Counted from the first letter of the stretch, positions 1 through 8,435 are shown. The stretch is DNA of 34,658 bases from Selenomonas sp. (GCF_022771645.1 NZ_JALFCU010000021.1:1-34658); one strand, 5' to 3'. Made by a program: numbers and translations. Notes: generated from the letters alone by a model not told the origin.

Positions 1-554
1 ACCTCATGATCGGCCTGCCGTTCGAGACAGAGGAGGACATCGACGCCATCATCGACCTTGCGAACCGCTTGAAAGACTACATGGAGGCGCACGGTGCACG
101 CGGGCGGCTGACGCTCTCGATCAATCCGTTCATCCCGAAGCCGTTCACGCCGTTCCAGTGGAAGCCGATGTGCGACAAGAAAACCGTCGAGCGGCGGCTG
201 AAGCATATCGAACAAGCGCTAAAACGGCGCAAAAACATCCACATCATCGCGGAAAGCCCGCGCTCGGCCTATGTGCAGGGCGTGCTCGCGCGCGGAGACC
301 GCCGCGTGGCGGACGTGCTCGTGCGCGCCTGCGAGCTCGGCGGCGCGAAAGCGTTCAAACGCGCGATGAAGGAGGCAAAGCTCGACCCTGCGTTCTACCT
401 TTCGCGCGAGCGCGCGGAAGACGAGACGTTTCCGTGGGAACGGCTCGACATGGGATTCCGCAAATCGTATCTTTACGGCGAGCTCAAAAACGCCGAGGCG
501 CTGCGGCCGACGATCCCGTGTTTCGATGGCTGCCACCGCTGCGGCGTCTGTTGA
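1..554 (+). CDS. Radical SAM protein, C-terminal part (gene starts before the window)
   Basis: The reading frame is open from the left edge (frame of base 3) to the TGA at 552-554, so only the last ~183 residues are present. The opening IGLPFETEEDIDAI is the segment after the radical SAM barrel core typical of B12-binding/radical SAM proteins of the YgiQ-like, TIGR03960 type. SINPFIPKPFTPFQW is a conserved stretch of the same families, and the protein ends in a cysteine-rich CHRCGVC motif that may bind metal. The N-terminal CxxxCxxC cluster motif lies outside the window and cannot be checked. The next gene follows after 36 bases, so it may be cotranscribed with the division cluster. The subfamily is inferred; the radical SAM assignment is fairly secure. 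Confidence 0.82.
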   Translation, partial: LMIGLPFETEEDIDAIIDLANRLKDYMEAHGARGRLTLSINPFIPKPFTPFQWKPMCDKKTVERRLKHIEQALKRRKNIHIIAESPRSAYVQGVLARGDRRVADVLVRACELGGAKAFKRAMKEAKLDPAFYLSRERAEDETFPWERLDMGFRKSYLYGELKNAEALRPTIPCFDGCHRCGVC

Positions 555-590
555 ATCCATCGATGTTTTGATTTCAAAGGAGAGAAGCAT

Positions 591-1415
591 ATGGCGTATT
601 TCCTGAAACATGTCAAAGACAATCTCTGGCACGGCCAGTTTTCGATTTTCCCCGAGGATGTGGCCGTCCATGCCATTTCGACGCGGCTCGGCGGCGTGAG
701 CAAACCGCCGTATGACAGCCTCGACCTCGCGCTGCACGTCGGCGACGACGCGGAGGACGTGCTCGCGAACCGCAAGATGTTCGCCGCGAGCCTTGGCCTC
801 GACGCGGCGCGCATCGTGACGCCGAACCAAGTGCACGGCGATACGGTCGCCGTCGTGACGACAGCGGATGCCGGGCGCGGCGCGACGGATTACAAAGATT
901 CCATCTCCGAGACGGATGCGCTCGTGACGAACGTGCCGGGCCTGCCGCTCATGCTCTGCTTCGCCGACTGCACGCCGATCGTGTTCCTCGACCCCGAGCG
1001 CCGCGCCTGCGGCATCGCCCATGGCGGCTGGAAAGGCACGGCCATCTGCATCGCAGTGAAGACGCTGGCAAAGATGGGCGAAGCGTTCGGCACGAAGCCT
1101 GAGGACGTGCTCGTCGGCATCGGGCCGTCCATCGGGCCGTGCTGCTTCGAGGTCGGCGACGAGGTCGCGGCGCGGTTCCGCGAGGCGTTCCCGTATGCGG
1201 ACGATCTGCTGATCACGCAGGAAAACGGCCGCCTGCATGTGAACCTCTGGGAGGCGAACCGTCAGCAGATGCTCCGCGCCGGCGTGCCGGACGCAAACAT
1301 TCAGGTCGCGGGCGAGTGCACGTGCTGCCGCCACAAATGGTATTATTCGTATCGTGCGGACGGTGGCACGACGGGACGCATCGCGGCGATGATTGCACTC
1401 AGACCGGAAGAATGA
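591..1415 (+). CDS. pgeF: YfiH/YlmD-family multicopper-like polyphenol oxidase / purine nucleoside phosphorylase
   Basis: This 274-residue protein is full length for the DUF152/YfiH family, cytosolic zinc enzymes reported to act on purine nucleosides and in peptidoglycan editing. The three metal-site motifs are visible: NQVHG (His82), CFADCTP (Cys127) and AHGGWKG (His144). A late GIGPSIGPCCFEV segment and a C-terminal CTCCRHKWYYSYRADGGTTGR stretch are also family hallmarks. The ATG follows an AAAGGAGAG ribosome site. It lies first in the run with yggS and sepF, the usual Firmicutes ylmDEFGH order. The reaction in this organism is inferred from the family. Confidence 0.92.
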   Translation: MAYFLKHVKDNLWHGQFSIFPEDVAVHAISTRLGGVSKPPYDSLDLALHVGDDAEDVLANRKMFAASLGLDAARIVTPNQVHGDTVAVVTTADAGRGATDYKDSISETDALVTNVPGLPLMLCFADCTPIVFLDPERRACGIAHGGWKGTAICIAVKTLAKMGEAFGTKPEDVLVGIGPSIGPCCFEVGDEVAARFREAFPYADDLLITQENGRLHVNLWEANRQQMLRAGVPDANIQVAGECTCCRHKWYYSYRADGGTTGRIAAMIALRPEE

Positions 1416-1432
1416 CAGGAGGCATCGTGTTC

Positions 1433-2122
1433 ATGATTGCGGAAAAATTGCATGAAGTGGAAGAAAGGATCGCGGCAGCGAAAGCGCGCCGCGCGAAAAC
1501 ATTGACAGATGACGTGACGCTCGTCGCCGTGACGAAGAATCATGACGTCGCGGCGATGCGCGAGGCCATCGATGCGGGCGCGACGCAGGTCGGCGAGAAC
1601 CGCGTGCAGGAGGCGCAGGGCAAGTACGAGACGCTCGATCGCACGGTCACATGGCATCTCATCGGCCATCTGCAGACGAACAAGGCGAAGCAGGCCGTGA
1701 AATTCTTTGACCTCATCCACTCCGTCGACTCCGAGCACCTCGCGCGCGCCATCGACAAGGAAGCGGCAAAGCTCGGCAAAGTACAGGACATCCTCGTGCA
1801 GGTGAATGTCGCGAAGGAAGCGCAGAAGAGCGGCGTCATGGAGGAAGACCTGCGGTCACTCATGAATCTTTGCGACGAATTGTCGAACGTGCGCGTGCTC
1901 GGCCTCATGTTCATCGCGCCGGACTACGAAGATCGCGAGCGCTGCCGCCCGCTGTTCCGCCATATGCATGAAATTTTTCTCGCTGCAAAGGACATTCCGT
2001 GGAAGACGTCGAATATAAAATGTTTATCCATGGGAATGTCGCATGATTACGAGATTGCCATCGAAGAAGGAGCTAACATCGTGCGCGTCGGGACGGCCAT
2101 TTTCGGCCCGCGCCAGTATTGA
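1433..2122 (+). CDS. yggS: YggS/YlmE pyridoxal phosphate homeostasis protein
   Basis: This PLP-binding, single-domain TIM-barrel protein of the PLPBP family buffers pyridoxal phosphate and has no known catalytic reaction. The PLP lysine lies in VAVTK (Lys35), followed by GENRVQEA, WHLIGHLQTNK, LVQVNVAKE and the closing SMGMSHDYEIAIEEGANIVRVGTAIFG, all family signatures. Its 229 residues are the normal size. A GGAGG at 1418-1422 supports either ATG 1433 (10-base spacing) or the in-frame GTG 1427 (4 bases); I prefer ATG. The start lies 17 bases after pgeF stops, and sepF follows 30 bases downstream, consistent with one operon. Confidence 0.93.
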   Translation: MIAEKLHEVEERIAAAKARRAKTLTDDVTLVAVTKNHDVAAMREAIDAGATQVGENRVQEAQGKYETLDRTVTWHLIGHLQTNKAKQAVKFFDLIHSVDSEHLARAIDKEAAKLGKVQDILVQVNVAKEAQKSGVMEEDLRSLMNLCDELSNVRVLGLMFIAPDYEDRERCRPLFRHMHEIFLAAKDIPWKTSNIKCLSMGMSHDYEIAIEEGANIVRVGTAIFGPRQY

Positions 2123-2152
2123 CGCCGTGATCTCCGGAAGGAGCGGATAGCC

Positions 2153-2671
2153 GTGAGCATGTTCAAGAATTTCTTCGGGAAGATGGGCATCGTCAGCGAC
2201 GATGAAGAGAAGAAGTTGGAAGAAGAGATCGCCCGGGAACAACAGGCCCAGGAGGAAGAAGAGGACGAGGAGGAAGAAGAGCCCGTGCCAAATTATGAAC
2301 GCCCGAACGGACGGCCGGAGTCGTCCGCGCGCAATGTTGTCGATTTCACGAGCGCCCAGTCGGCGCGCGACAACGCGAATGGAAATGTGAAGATCAAGGT
2401 CATCGTCATAGAGCCTAAATCTTTCGACGACTCGCAGCAGGTCGCGAACTGCCTGCGCGAAAAGCGTCCCGTCGTCATCAATTTCGAGAATACGGATGCC
2501 GTGGATGCGCGCCGCATCATAGATTTCATCAGTGGTACGACGTACGCGCTGAACGGCGAGATCCGCAAAGTCGGCCACAATGTCTATTTCTGCGCGCCCG
2601 CGAACGTCAACGTGACGTACACGGAAGAAAAGAAGAAAACGAATGCAGAGATGCCGTGGCTCTCGAAGTGA
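2153..2671 (+). CDS. sepF: Cell division protein SepF
   Basis: SepF tethers FtsZ filaments to the membrane and organises them at the septum. The 172-residue protein shows the expected plan: an amphipathic membrane-targeting N-terminus (MSMFKNFFGKMGI), a very acidic linker at about residues 18-45, and a C-terminal SepF domain at about 78-158 with IKVIVIEPKSFDDSQQVANCL and RRIIDFISGTTYALNG. The start is GTG 2153, because AAGGAG at 2138-2143 is 9 bases away; the in-frame ATG 2159 would be 15 away. It sits between yggS and ylmH. The membrane protein YggT/YlmG that often follows sepF is absent; only 12 bases separate it from ylmH. Confidence 0.95.
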   Translation: MSMFKNFFGKMGIVSDDEEKKLEEEIAREQQAQEEEEDEEEEEPVPNYERPNGRPESSARNVVDFTSAQSARDNANGNVKIKVIVIEPKSFDDSQQVANCLREKRPVVINFENTDAVDARRIIDFISGTTYALNGEIRKVGHNVYFCAPANVNVTYTEEKKKTNAEMPWLSK

Positions 2672-2683
2672 CGGGAGGACTGT

Positions 2684-3472
2684 ATGTCTGAGACAAGAGA
2701 AAAACTCCTGCGCTACTATCGCGGTACGGAGGGCGCGGACGTGGCCGAGCATCTCGTCGACCTCGCGGAGCAGGCGGAGAAAAGCCAGAAGTTCCGTTTG
2801 AGCGATTTCCTCGACCCGTTCGGACAGGAGATCGCTGAGACGATCGCGGCGAATTATCCGTCGGTCGTCGTCGACTTTGATGGTGGCTACCAAGGCGCGG
2901 AGCGTTGCCGCGCGCTCTTCGAAGACCGTGACTTTGCGGGCGCGCCATCCTTTGACATCGCCGTCGTCAAAGCGGCGTGGAATGGTACGTTCGTGCGGCT
3001 TGGCCACCGCGACGTGCTCGGCGCACTCATGAGCCTCGGCATCGACCGCGGCAAGGTCGGCGACATCCTCGCGACGGGCGACAGCGCGCGCATCCTCTGC
3101 GACAAAAAGATGGTGCCGTATTTCCTCGAGAATCTCAAGGAAATCGGTGCGGCCGGCGTGACGGTCACGGAAGACGATCTCGCGGCCATTGCGCCGAAAG
3201 AGGAACGCTGCAAGGAGATCCGCGCGACGGTCGCGTCGCTGCGCGTCGACAGCATCGCGGCAGCGGGCTTCGGTTTTTCGCGTAGCCGCGCGGCAGCGGA
3301 CATCAAGGCGGACAAGCTCAAGTTGAACTGGCAGAGCGTCAAGAACGCGTCGCAGCTCATCAAGGAGGGCGACGTGCTCTCCATGCGCGGGCGTGGCCGC
3401 CTCGAGGTCGAGGAAGTGCGCGGCCTCACGAAAAAAGGGCGCACGAGCGTTGTGTTGAAACGTTATCTGTAA
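2684..3472 (+). CDS. ylmH: YlmH-family S4-domain RNA-binding protein
   Basis: This 262-residue protein matches YlmH. An N-terminal region (about 1-75) and a middle domain (about 76-165, with GHRDVLGALMSLGIDRGKVGDI) precede a C-terminal S4 RNA-binding domain at about 185-245 (VASLRVDSIAAAGFGFSRS through LIKEGDVLSMRGRGRL). YlmH homologues bind ribosomes or tRNA-bearing 50S subunits in rescue-related processes, so its place in a division cluster is by gene order rather than proven function. The ATG follows GGGAGG at about 9 bases. It is 12 bases after sepF and 15 bases before divIVA. Confidence 0.92.
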   Translation: MSETREKLLRYYRGTEGADVAEHLVDLAEQAEKSQKFRLSDFLDPFGQEIAETIAANYPSVVVDFDGGYQGAERCRALFEDRDFAGAPSFDIAVVKAAWNGTFVRLGHRDVLGALMSLGIDRGKVGDILATGDSARILCDKKMVPYFLENLKEIGAAGVTVTEDDLAAIAPKEERCKEIRATVASLRVDSIAAAGFGFSRSRAAADIKADKLKLNWQSVKNASQLIKEGDVLSMRGRGRLEVEEVRGLTKKGRTSVVLKRYL

Positions 3473-3487
3473 AGGAGATCCTTTCAT

Positions 3488-4171
3488 TTGCTTACACCAA
3501 TGGACATCCACAACAAGGAATTCAAGCGGAGCTTCCGCGGCTACAATGAGGACGAGATCGACGAGTTCCTCGACCAGGTCGTCAACGACTACGAACGGCT
3601 GTATCGCGAGAACGACCAGCTGAAGAAAGACCTCGAGCTCAGCAAGAAGGCGAACGTCGACTACGTGAACCGCGAGCAGACGATCAAGGACACGCTCGTC
3701 ATGGCGCAGAAGACGGCGGAAGAAGTCACGAAGAACGCGAAGGAAAACGCCGAGGCGCTGAAGGAATCGACGGCGCGCGACTGCCAAAACATGCGCCGCC
3801 AGACGGAGATCGACTGCAAGGAGCAGCGCCACAAGGCCGAGGACGACGCGCGCCGCCTCATCGCGGAAGCGCGCGAGCGCGTGCGCCGCATCGTAGAGGA
3901 ATACGACCGGCTCGTGCGCGCGAAGAACGACTACCTGATGAAAGTCCGCACGTCGCTCGCGCAGGAGCTCGCGATCATCGAGCAGACGATGAAGGAACTG
4001 CCGGACCCGACGGAGACGGATCGCGCGGCACAGGAAGCGGCGGAGCGCGCGAAGGATGCAGCGGACGAGCAGGCGATCGCGCTTTCCTCGCCACGGAACA
4101 CGCAGCCGGATGTGACGCTCACAAAACCGCAGGACGCGGATGACGCTGTGAAAGAGGCGCCGGAGGCGTGA
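3488..4171 (+). CDS. divIVA: DivIVA-family cell pole / septum scaffold protein
   Basis: This 227-residue protein recognises curved membrane and recruits partners at poles or septa. The N-terminus LTPMDIHNKEFKRSFRGYN is the classic DivIVA membrane-binding segment; the exposed Phe-Arg pair is F16-R17. A coiled coil (about 28-60) is followed by a long alpha-helical, heptad-rich region (about 62-172) and a disordered acidic tail. The start is TTG 3488, placed 10 bases after AGGAG and giving the canonical MLTP N-terminus; the next ATG (3500) is too far from the ribosome site. Its TGA overlaps the ATG of lspA by one base. The ileS often found after divIVA is not here. Confidence 0.95.
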   Translation: MLTPMDIHNKEFKRSFRGYNEDEIDEFLDQVVNDYERLYRENDQLKKDLELSKKANVDYVNREQTIKDTLVMAQKTAEEVTKNAKENAEALKESTARDCQNMRRQTEIDCKEQRHKAEDDARRLIAEARERVRRIVEEYDRLVRAKNDYLMKVRTSLAQELAIIEQTMKELPDPTETDRAAQEAAERAKDAADEQAIALSSPRNTQPDVTLTKPQDADDAVKEAPEA

Positions 4172-4665
4172 TGGCGATAGTATTTTTCCTTGGCATCCTC
4201 ATCCTCGACCAGATCGCGAAGCTGTATGTGCGTCTCCATTTCATGCCGGGCGAAAGCGTGCCGGTCATCCCGCACATCTTCCACTTCACGTACGTGTTGA
4301 ATCCCGGCGCGGCGTTCGGCATGTTCGCGCATGCGCGCTGGTTCTTCATCGTGGCGGGCGTCGCGCTCGTTGTGCTCGCCGTCCTCGCGTATCCGCGCCT
4401 GCGCCGCGAAGCGCCGATGATCCGCTATGGCGCGCTCGCGCTCGTCGCCGGTGCGCTCGGCAACCTCATCGACCGCATCGCGACGGGGCTCGTCGTCGAT
4501 TTCTTTGACTTGCGCATCTGGCCGGTTTTCAACATCGCGGACATCGCGATCTGCGCCGGCGTCTTCTGTATGATTCTCGCCATTTTGTTCCCGGACCGGT
4601 TCGGCAAGGGCGAGATTGGCGGCCTCGGCCGCATCGAGGGCTTTGGGAGGAGGTCGCTGCGTTGA
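4171..4665 (+). CDS. lspA: Signal peptidase II (prolipoprotein signal peptidase)
   Basis: LspA is an integral membrane aspartyl protease that removes lipoprotein signal peptides after lipidation. Four hydrophobic segments are visible (about 1-12, 56-74, 86-105, 120-140). The conserved sites are all present: LDQ (Asp13), NPGAAFG, GNLIDR (Asn98), VVDFFD (catalytic Asp110) and FNIADI (catalytic Asp124). At 164 residues it is normal size, with a slightly extended basic tail. ATG 4171 is chosen over GTG 4168 because GGAGG at 4162-4166 leaves only one base before the GTG. It overlaps divIVA by one base and rluD by four. Confidence 0.96.
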   Translation: MAIVFFLGILILDQIAKLYVRLHFMPGESVPVIPHIFHFTYVLNPGAAFGMFAHARWFFIVAGVALVVLAVLAYPRLRREAPMIRYGALALVAGALGNLIDRIATGLVVDFFDLRIWPVFNIADIAICAGVFCMILAILFPDRFGKGEIGGLGRIEGFGRRSLR

Positions 4666-5579
4666 GCGGAGAGCAAGCGCAGTTCTCGATGGACACGGCC
4701 GGCGAACGCCTCGACCGGTTTCTCGCACGCCAGATGCCGGAGCTCACACGTTCGCACATCCAAAAGCTCATCGAGCGCGGCGACGTGCTCGTGGGCGGCA
4801 AGGCGCAGAAAGCGGGCTATAAAGCGAAGGGCGGCGAAGAGGTGGCAGTGACGCTCCCCGCGCCTGTACAGGCGGCCATCCTCCCCGAGGATATCCCGCT
4901 CGACATCCTGTACGAGGACGCGGACATCATCGTCGTCAACAAGGCGCGCGGCATGGTTGTGCATCCTGCCGCCGGCGTCACGACGGGCACGCTCGTCAAC
5001 GCGCTGCTCGCGCATTGCGACGACCTCTCGGGCATCAACGGCGAGATTCGTCCCGGCATCGTCCACCGCCTCGACAAAGACACGTCCGGCGTCATGGTCT
5101 GCGCAAAAAACGACCGCGCGCACGTCGCGCTCGCTGAGCAGATCAAAGAGAAAACGGCGCGGCGCACGTACGTCGCCATCGTCCACGGCAACATCGCGGA
5201 GGAATCCGGCACAATCAAGGGCGCGATCGGACGCCATCCGACGGAGCGCAAGCAGATGGCGATCGTCTCGGGCGGCAAGCCGGCCGTCACGCACTTCCGC
5301 GTGCTCGAGCGTTTCGGCGCGTTTACCTTGGTCGAATGCCGCCTCGAGACGGGGCGCACGCATCAGATCCGCGTGCACATGACGAGCATCGGCCATCCGC
5401 TCGTCGGCGATCCGAAATACGGCAAGCGCAAGCATCCGTTCGCCGCGCTCATCACAGGGCAGGCGCTCCATTCACGGAGCCTCGACCTCATCCATCCGGC
5501 GACAGGCGAGCCCATGCACTTCGAGGCGCCATTGCCGCGCGACATGGCGGCGATTTTGGAGGAGCTGCGCAAACGATGA
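4662..5579 (+). CDS. rluD: 23S rRNA pseudouridine synthase, RluD/RluC family
   Basis: This 305-residue enzyme isomerises uridines in large-subunit rRNA. It has an N-terminal S4 domain (about 13-62, RLDRFLARQ...SHIQKLIERGDVLV) and the pseudouridine synthase core, with PGIVHRLDKDTSGVM holding the catalytic Asp138 and ETGRTHQIRVHM downstream. The start is TTG 4662, eight bases after AGGAGG and overlapping the lspA stop as TTGA. The exact uridines (1911/1915/1917-type against others) cannot be told from sequence; the lspA-rluD linkage suits RluD/YlyB. Confidence 0.93.
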   Translation: MSGEQAQFSMDTAGERLDRFLARQMPELTRSHIQKLIERGDVLVGGKAQKAGYKAKGGEEVAVTLPAPVQAAILPEDIPLDILYEDADIIVVNKARGMVVHPAAGVTTGTLVNALLAHCDDLSGINGEIRPGIVHRLDKDTSGVMVCAKNDRAHVALAEQIKEKTARRTYVAIVHGNIAEESGTIKGAIGRHPTERKQMAIVSGGKPAVTHFRVLERFGAFTLVECRLETGRTHQIRVHMTSIGHPLVGDPKYGKRKHPFAALITGQALHSRSLDLIHPATGEPMHFEAPLPRDMAAILEELRKR

Positions 5580-6802
5580 CAGAGCAAGCTTTTGTGGAAC
5601 ACCTGCGGGCGCATGGCGCCCGCGTTTTTCTTGTCGGCGGCTGCGTGCGCGATGCGCTGCGCGGCGTGCCGGCGAGCGACAAGGATTACGTCGTGAGCGG
5701 CATCACGGAGGCAGCGTTCCAGGCGCTGTTCCCAGATGCGCCGCGCGTCGGAAAATCGTTCCCGGTCTTCCTTGTGGAGATCGACGGCGCATCATGCGAA
5801 GTCGCGTTTGCGCGGAAAGAGCGCAAGCAGGGCACGGGCTATCGCGGCTTCGCTGTATCATTTTCGCCAGACGTGACGATCGAGGAAGACCTCTGCCGCC
5901 GCGACACGACGATGAACGCCATGGCGCGCGAGCTGCCGGACGGCACGCTCTACGATCCGTACGGCGGGCGCGAGGACGTCGCACAGCAACGCGTCCGTGC
6001 CGTGTCAGAGCATTTCCTCGAAGACCCTGTGCGAGCGCTGCGCGCAGCGCGGCAGGCGGCGCTGTTTGATTACACGATCACGGACGAGACGATTGCCTAT
6101 ATGCGCGTGTGCCGGGACGAGCTCGCGCATGAGCCGACGGAGCGCTTGTTTGGCGAGCTTTCGCGCGCGCTGACGGCGGCGCGGCCGTCGGCGTTTTTCC
6201 GCTGGCTTCATGCAGCGGATTTGCTCGACGTTACGTTCCCCGAGATTGCAGCGCTCATTGGAAAGACGCAGCCCGTCGCGTTCCATCCCGAGGGCGATGC
6301 GTTCGAGCACACAATGCTCGTCATCGACCGGGTCGCGGCCGAGACGGACGATGTCCTCGCGCGCTTCTGCGGCCTCGCGCACGACATCGGCAAGGGCGTG
6401 ACGCCTGTAGAGATGATGCCGCATCATTACGGCCACGAGCTCAAAGGCCTCGACGTGCTCGCGGCGTGGGATGCGCGCATGCGCTTGCCAAAAGCATGGC
6501 GGCAGGCGGCCGCGTTCGTCATCCGCCAGCATATGCGCGCCGTGCGCCTGACGAAATGCGGCAAGATCGCGACGCTGCTCCTAGCCATCCGCAAGAGCCC
6601 ACTGTCGTTCGCCGCATTCAACGCCGTCACGCGCGCCGACCACGGCGCGCTGCCGCCGTATCTCGTGCACGGCGAGGCGTGGGCAGAGGACCTTGCAAAA
6701 ATTTCCGGACGCGACGCGCCCGAGAGGGTGAAGGGGAAAGAAATCGCCGCGTGGATCCACACGCAGCAGGCTGCGCGCTTGCGCGAGCTTATGAAACAAT
6801 GA
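5576..6802 (+). CDS. cca: CCA-adding tRNA nucleotidyltransferase with HD domain (E. coli-type)
   Basis: This enzyme adds or repairs the 3' CCA of tRNA. The 408-residue protein has the class II nucleotidyltransferase head (VGGCVRDAL, then SDKDYVV with metal aspartates 35 and 37), the RRDTTMNAMA motif (109-117), the EDPVRALRAAR neck and a full HD phosphohydrolase domain with His269-Asp270 in GLAHDIGKG and HHYGHE after it. Length, motif wording and HD domain resemble the E. coli multifunctional Cca more than the Bacillus type. The ATG overlaps rluD as ATGA. It ends the run that begins at pgeF. Confidence 0.93.
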   Translation: MTEQAFVEHLRAHGARVFLVGGCVRDALRGVPASDKDYVVSGITEAAFQALFPDAPRVGKSFPVFLVEIDGASCEVAFARKERKQGTGYRGFAVSFSPDVTIEEDLCRRDTTMNAMARELPDGTLYDPYGGREDVAQQRVRAVSEHFLEDPVRALRAARQAALFDYTITDETIAYMRVCRDELAHEPTERLFGELSRALTAARPSAFFRWLHAADLLDVTFPEIAALIGKTQPVAFHPEGDAFEHTMLVIDRVAAETDDVLARFCGLAHDIGKGVTPVEMMPHHYGHELKGLDVLAAWDARMRLPKAWRQAAAFVIRQHMRAVRLTKCGKIATLLLAIRKSPLSFAAFNAVTRADHGALPPYLVHGEAWAEDLAKISGRDAPERVKGKEIAAWIHTQQAARLRELMKQ

Positions 6803-6858
6803 GAACCACGATTCGAAATCGACGTTCTAAAAATTCTTTGACGACTTACTTGAGAGTG

Positions 6859-6887
6859 TTTACATTTGCATTCTGTTCGGCTATAAT
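6859..6887 (+). promoter_or_regulatory. Sigma-A promoter for the carbonic anhydrase operon
   Basis: TTTACA at 6859-6864 and a perfect TATAAT at 6882-6887 are separated by exactly 17 bases. It lies in the AT-rich 147-base gap between cca and the carbonic anhydrase start, about 55 bases before the ribosome site. Confidence 0.82.
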
Positions 6888-6949
6888 AAAAACGAATCGG
6901 AAATCCTTCACAAGCAAGAGCATACAAGAATTTTATGGAGGCGGTTTTT

Positions 6950-7468
6950 ATGGGGCTCATCGTACCATACAAGGGGAAGCGTCCGAAGATTGATCCGACG
7001 GTGTTCGTCGCGCCGACGGGCTGCGTCGCGGGCGACGTGACAATCGGCAAGGATTCGAGCGTCTGGTTCAATACGGTCGTGCGCGGCGACTTCCAGCCGA
7101 TCCAGATCGGCCGCTGCACGAACATCCAGGACAACGCGGTCGTTCATGTCATGGGCGACTGCCCGCTGACAATCGGCAGCCACGTCATCATCGGGCATAA
7201 CGCCATCATCCACAGCAAGTCCATCGGCTCGAACACGCTGATCGGCATGGGCGCGATTCTCTTGGGCTACACGGAGATCGGCGAGAACTGCATCATCGGC
7301 GCGGGCTCGCTCATCACGCAGCACAAGAAGATCCCGAATAATTCCATCGTCTACGGCAACCCGGCGAAGATCGTCCGCGCACTCCGCGACGACGAGATCG
7401 AGGCGCTGAAGCAGTCGGCCATCGCGCACGCGGAGCTTGCGAAACGTTATAAAGCTGAGTTGTTATGA
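6950..7468 (+). CDS. Gamma-class carbonic anhydrase family hexapeptide-repeat protein (YrdA-like)
   Basis: This 172-residue left-handed beta-helix protein is built of hexapeptide repeats (for example IGKDSS, IGSHVI, IGSNTL, IGENCI), typical of gamma-carbonic anhydrase homologues, which act as zinc trimers. The three zinc histidines are conserved: His66 in NAVVHV, and His83 and His88 in GHNAIIHS. Activity is therefore possible, though many YrdA-like members are untested or inactive. ATG 6950 is preferred over ATG 6935, because the GGAGG at 6937-6941 overlaps the earlier ATG and is 8 bases before the later one. It heads a three-gene operon with ndk and the adenosyltransferase. Confidence 0.9.
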   Translation: MGLIVPYKGKRPKIDPTVFVAPTGCVAGDVTIGKDSSVWFNTVVRGDFQPIQIGRCTNIQDNAVVHVMGDCPLTIGSHVIIGHNAIIHSKSIGSNTLIGMGAILLGYTEIGENCIIGAGSLITQHKKIPNNSIVYGNPAKIVRALRDDEIEALKQSAIAHAELAKRYKAELL

Positions 7469-7487
7469 AAAAGGAGATTTTACATTG

Positions 7488-7904
7488 ATGGAGAAAACGC
7501 TTGTTTTGATAAAACCGGATGCCTTCGAAGCGCATCATGTCGGCGACATCATCAAGATGTACGAGGGTATCGGCCTGCGCATCGCGGCGATGAAGCTGCT
7601 GCAGATGGATGAACGCCTCGCGTCCATCCACTACGCCGAGCACATCGGCCGCCCGTACTATGAGCCGCTTGTCTCGTTCATGACGTCGGGCCCGATTGTC
7701 GCGATGGTGCTCATGGGCGAGGATGCCATCCACCGCGTGCGCGAGCTCCACGGCAAGACGAACCCGGCGGAGGCCGCCGACGGCACGATCCGCAAGCTCT
7801 ATGCGACGGACGGCCGCAAGAACGCCGTGCACGCGTCGGACAGCCCGGAGAGCGCGAACCGCGAAATCCATATTTTCTTCAACGAGACGGAAATCTACGA
7901 CTGA
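7488..7904 (+). CDS. ndk: Nucleoside-diphosphate kinase
   Basis: Ndk moves the gamma-phosphate of ATP onto nucleoside diphosphates via a phosphohistidine. The 138 residues contain the N-terminal KTLVLIKPDAF, the GRPYY and MVLMGEDAI motifs, and the active-site NAVHASDSPESANREI with His115. The start may be ATG 7488 or TTG 7485, just one codon apart; AAGGAG at 7471-7476 is nearer the optimum for the TTG. It lies 19 bases after the carbonic anhydrase stop and 13 before the next start. Confidence 0.96.
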   Translation: MEKTLVLIKPDAFEAHHVGDIIKMYEGIGLRIAAMKLLQMDERLASIHYAEHIGRPYYEPLVSFMTSGPIVAMVLMGEDAIHRVRELHGKTNPAEAADGTIRKLYATDGRKNAVHASDSPESANREIHIFFNETEIYD

Positions 7905-7917
7905 GGAGGCGTGCCGC

Positions 7918-8412
7918 ATGCATGTCTACACGAAAACGGGCGATGCGGGCGAGACGAGCCTCTACACGGGCGAGCGCGTGAAGAAAGCGAGCATGCGCGT
8001 CGAAGTCTACGGCACGATCGACGAAGCGGACTCCGTCTTCGGCCTGGCGCGCGCGTTCGCGAAAAACGAAGACGTGAAGAGTGCAATCCTCGACGTGCAG
8101 AAACGGCTGCCGAGCCTCATGGCCGACATCGCAAGCAAGGGCAAGGAGCCGCTGATCCAGGAGAAAGACATCAAGGAGCTCGAAAAAGTGATGGACGCCA
8201 TCGAGGACGAACTGCCGAAGCTCACGTCGTTCCTCATCCCGGGGACGACGCCGGGCGGCGCTGCGCTCGATCATGCGCGCACGGTCGTGCGCCGCGCTGA
8301 GCGCTTCTTCTGCCGGCTCGCCGAGCAAGAGCCGGTGCATGACGTCGACCGCCGCTACCTCAACCGTTTGTCGGACTATGCGTTCATGCTCATGCGCCTC
8401 GAGGAGGCCTGA
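7918..8412 (+). CDS. PduO-type cob(I)alamin adenosyltransferase
   Basis: This enzyme transfers the adenosyl group of ATP to cob(I)alamin to make coenzyme B12. The 164-residue protein has the N-terminal ATP site YTKTGDAGETSLYTGERV, the VEVYGTIDEADS segment, PGTTPGGAALDHARTVVRRAER and the closing RYLNRLSDYAFMLMR, all PduO-family motifs. ATG 7918 follows GGAGG by 8 bases. It is third in the operon after ndk and ends before a strong terminator. Adenosylcobalamin would serve mutases or dehydratases elsewhere; none of those is in this window. Confidence 0.93.
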   Translation: MHVYTKTGDAGETSLYTGERVKKASMRVEVYGTIDEADSVFGLARAFAKNEDVKSAILDVQKRLPSLMADIASKGKEPLIQEKDIKELEKVMDAIEDELPKLTSFLIPGTTPGGAALDHARTVVRRAERFFCRLAEQEPVHDVDRRYLNRLSDYAFMLMRLEEA

Positions 8413-8435
8413 GCGCGTCACAAAAACGAAACACG

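Noticed and set aside
2024..3832. 602-codon minus-strand frame across yggS, sepF, ylmH and divIVA
   Set aside because: It spans four well-supported plus-strand genes and has no domain; it is a by-product of GC-rich third positions.
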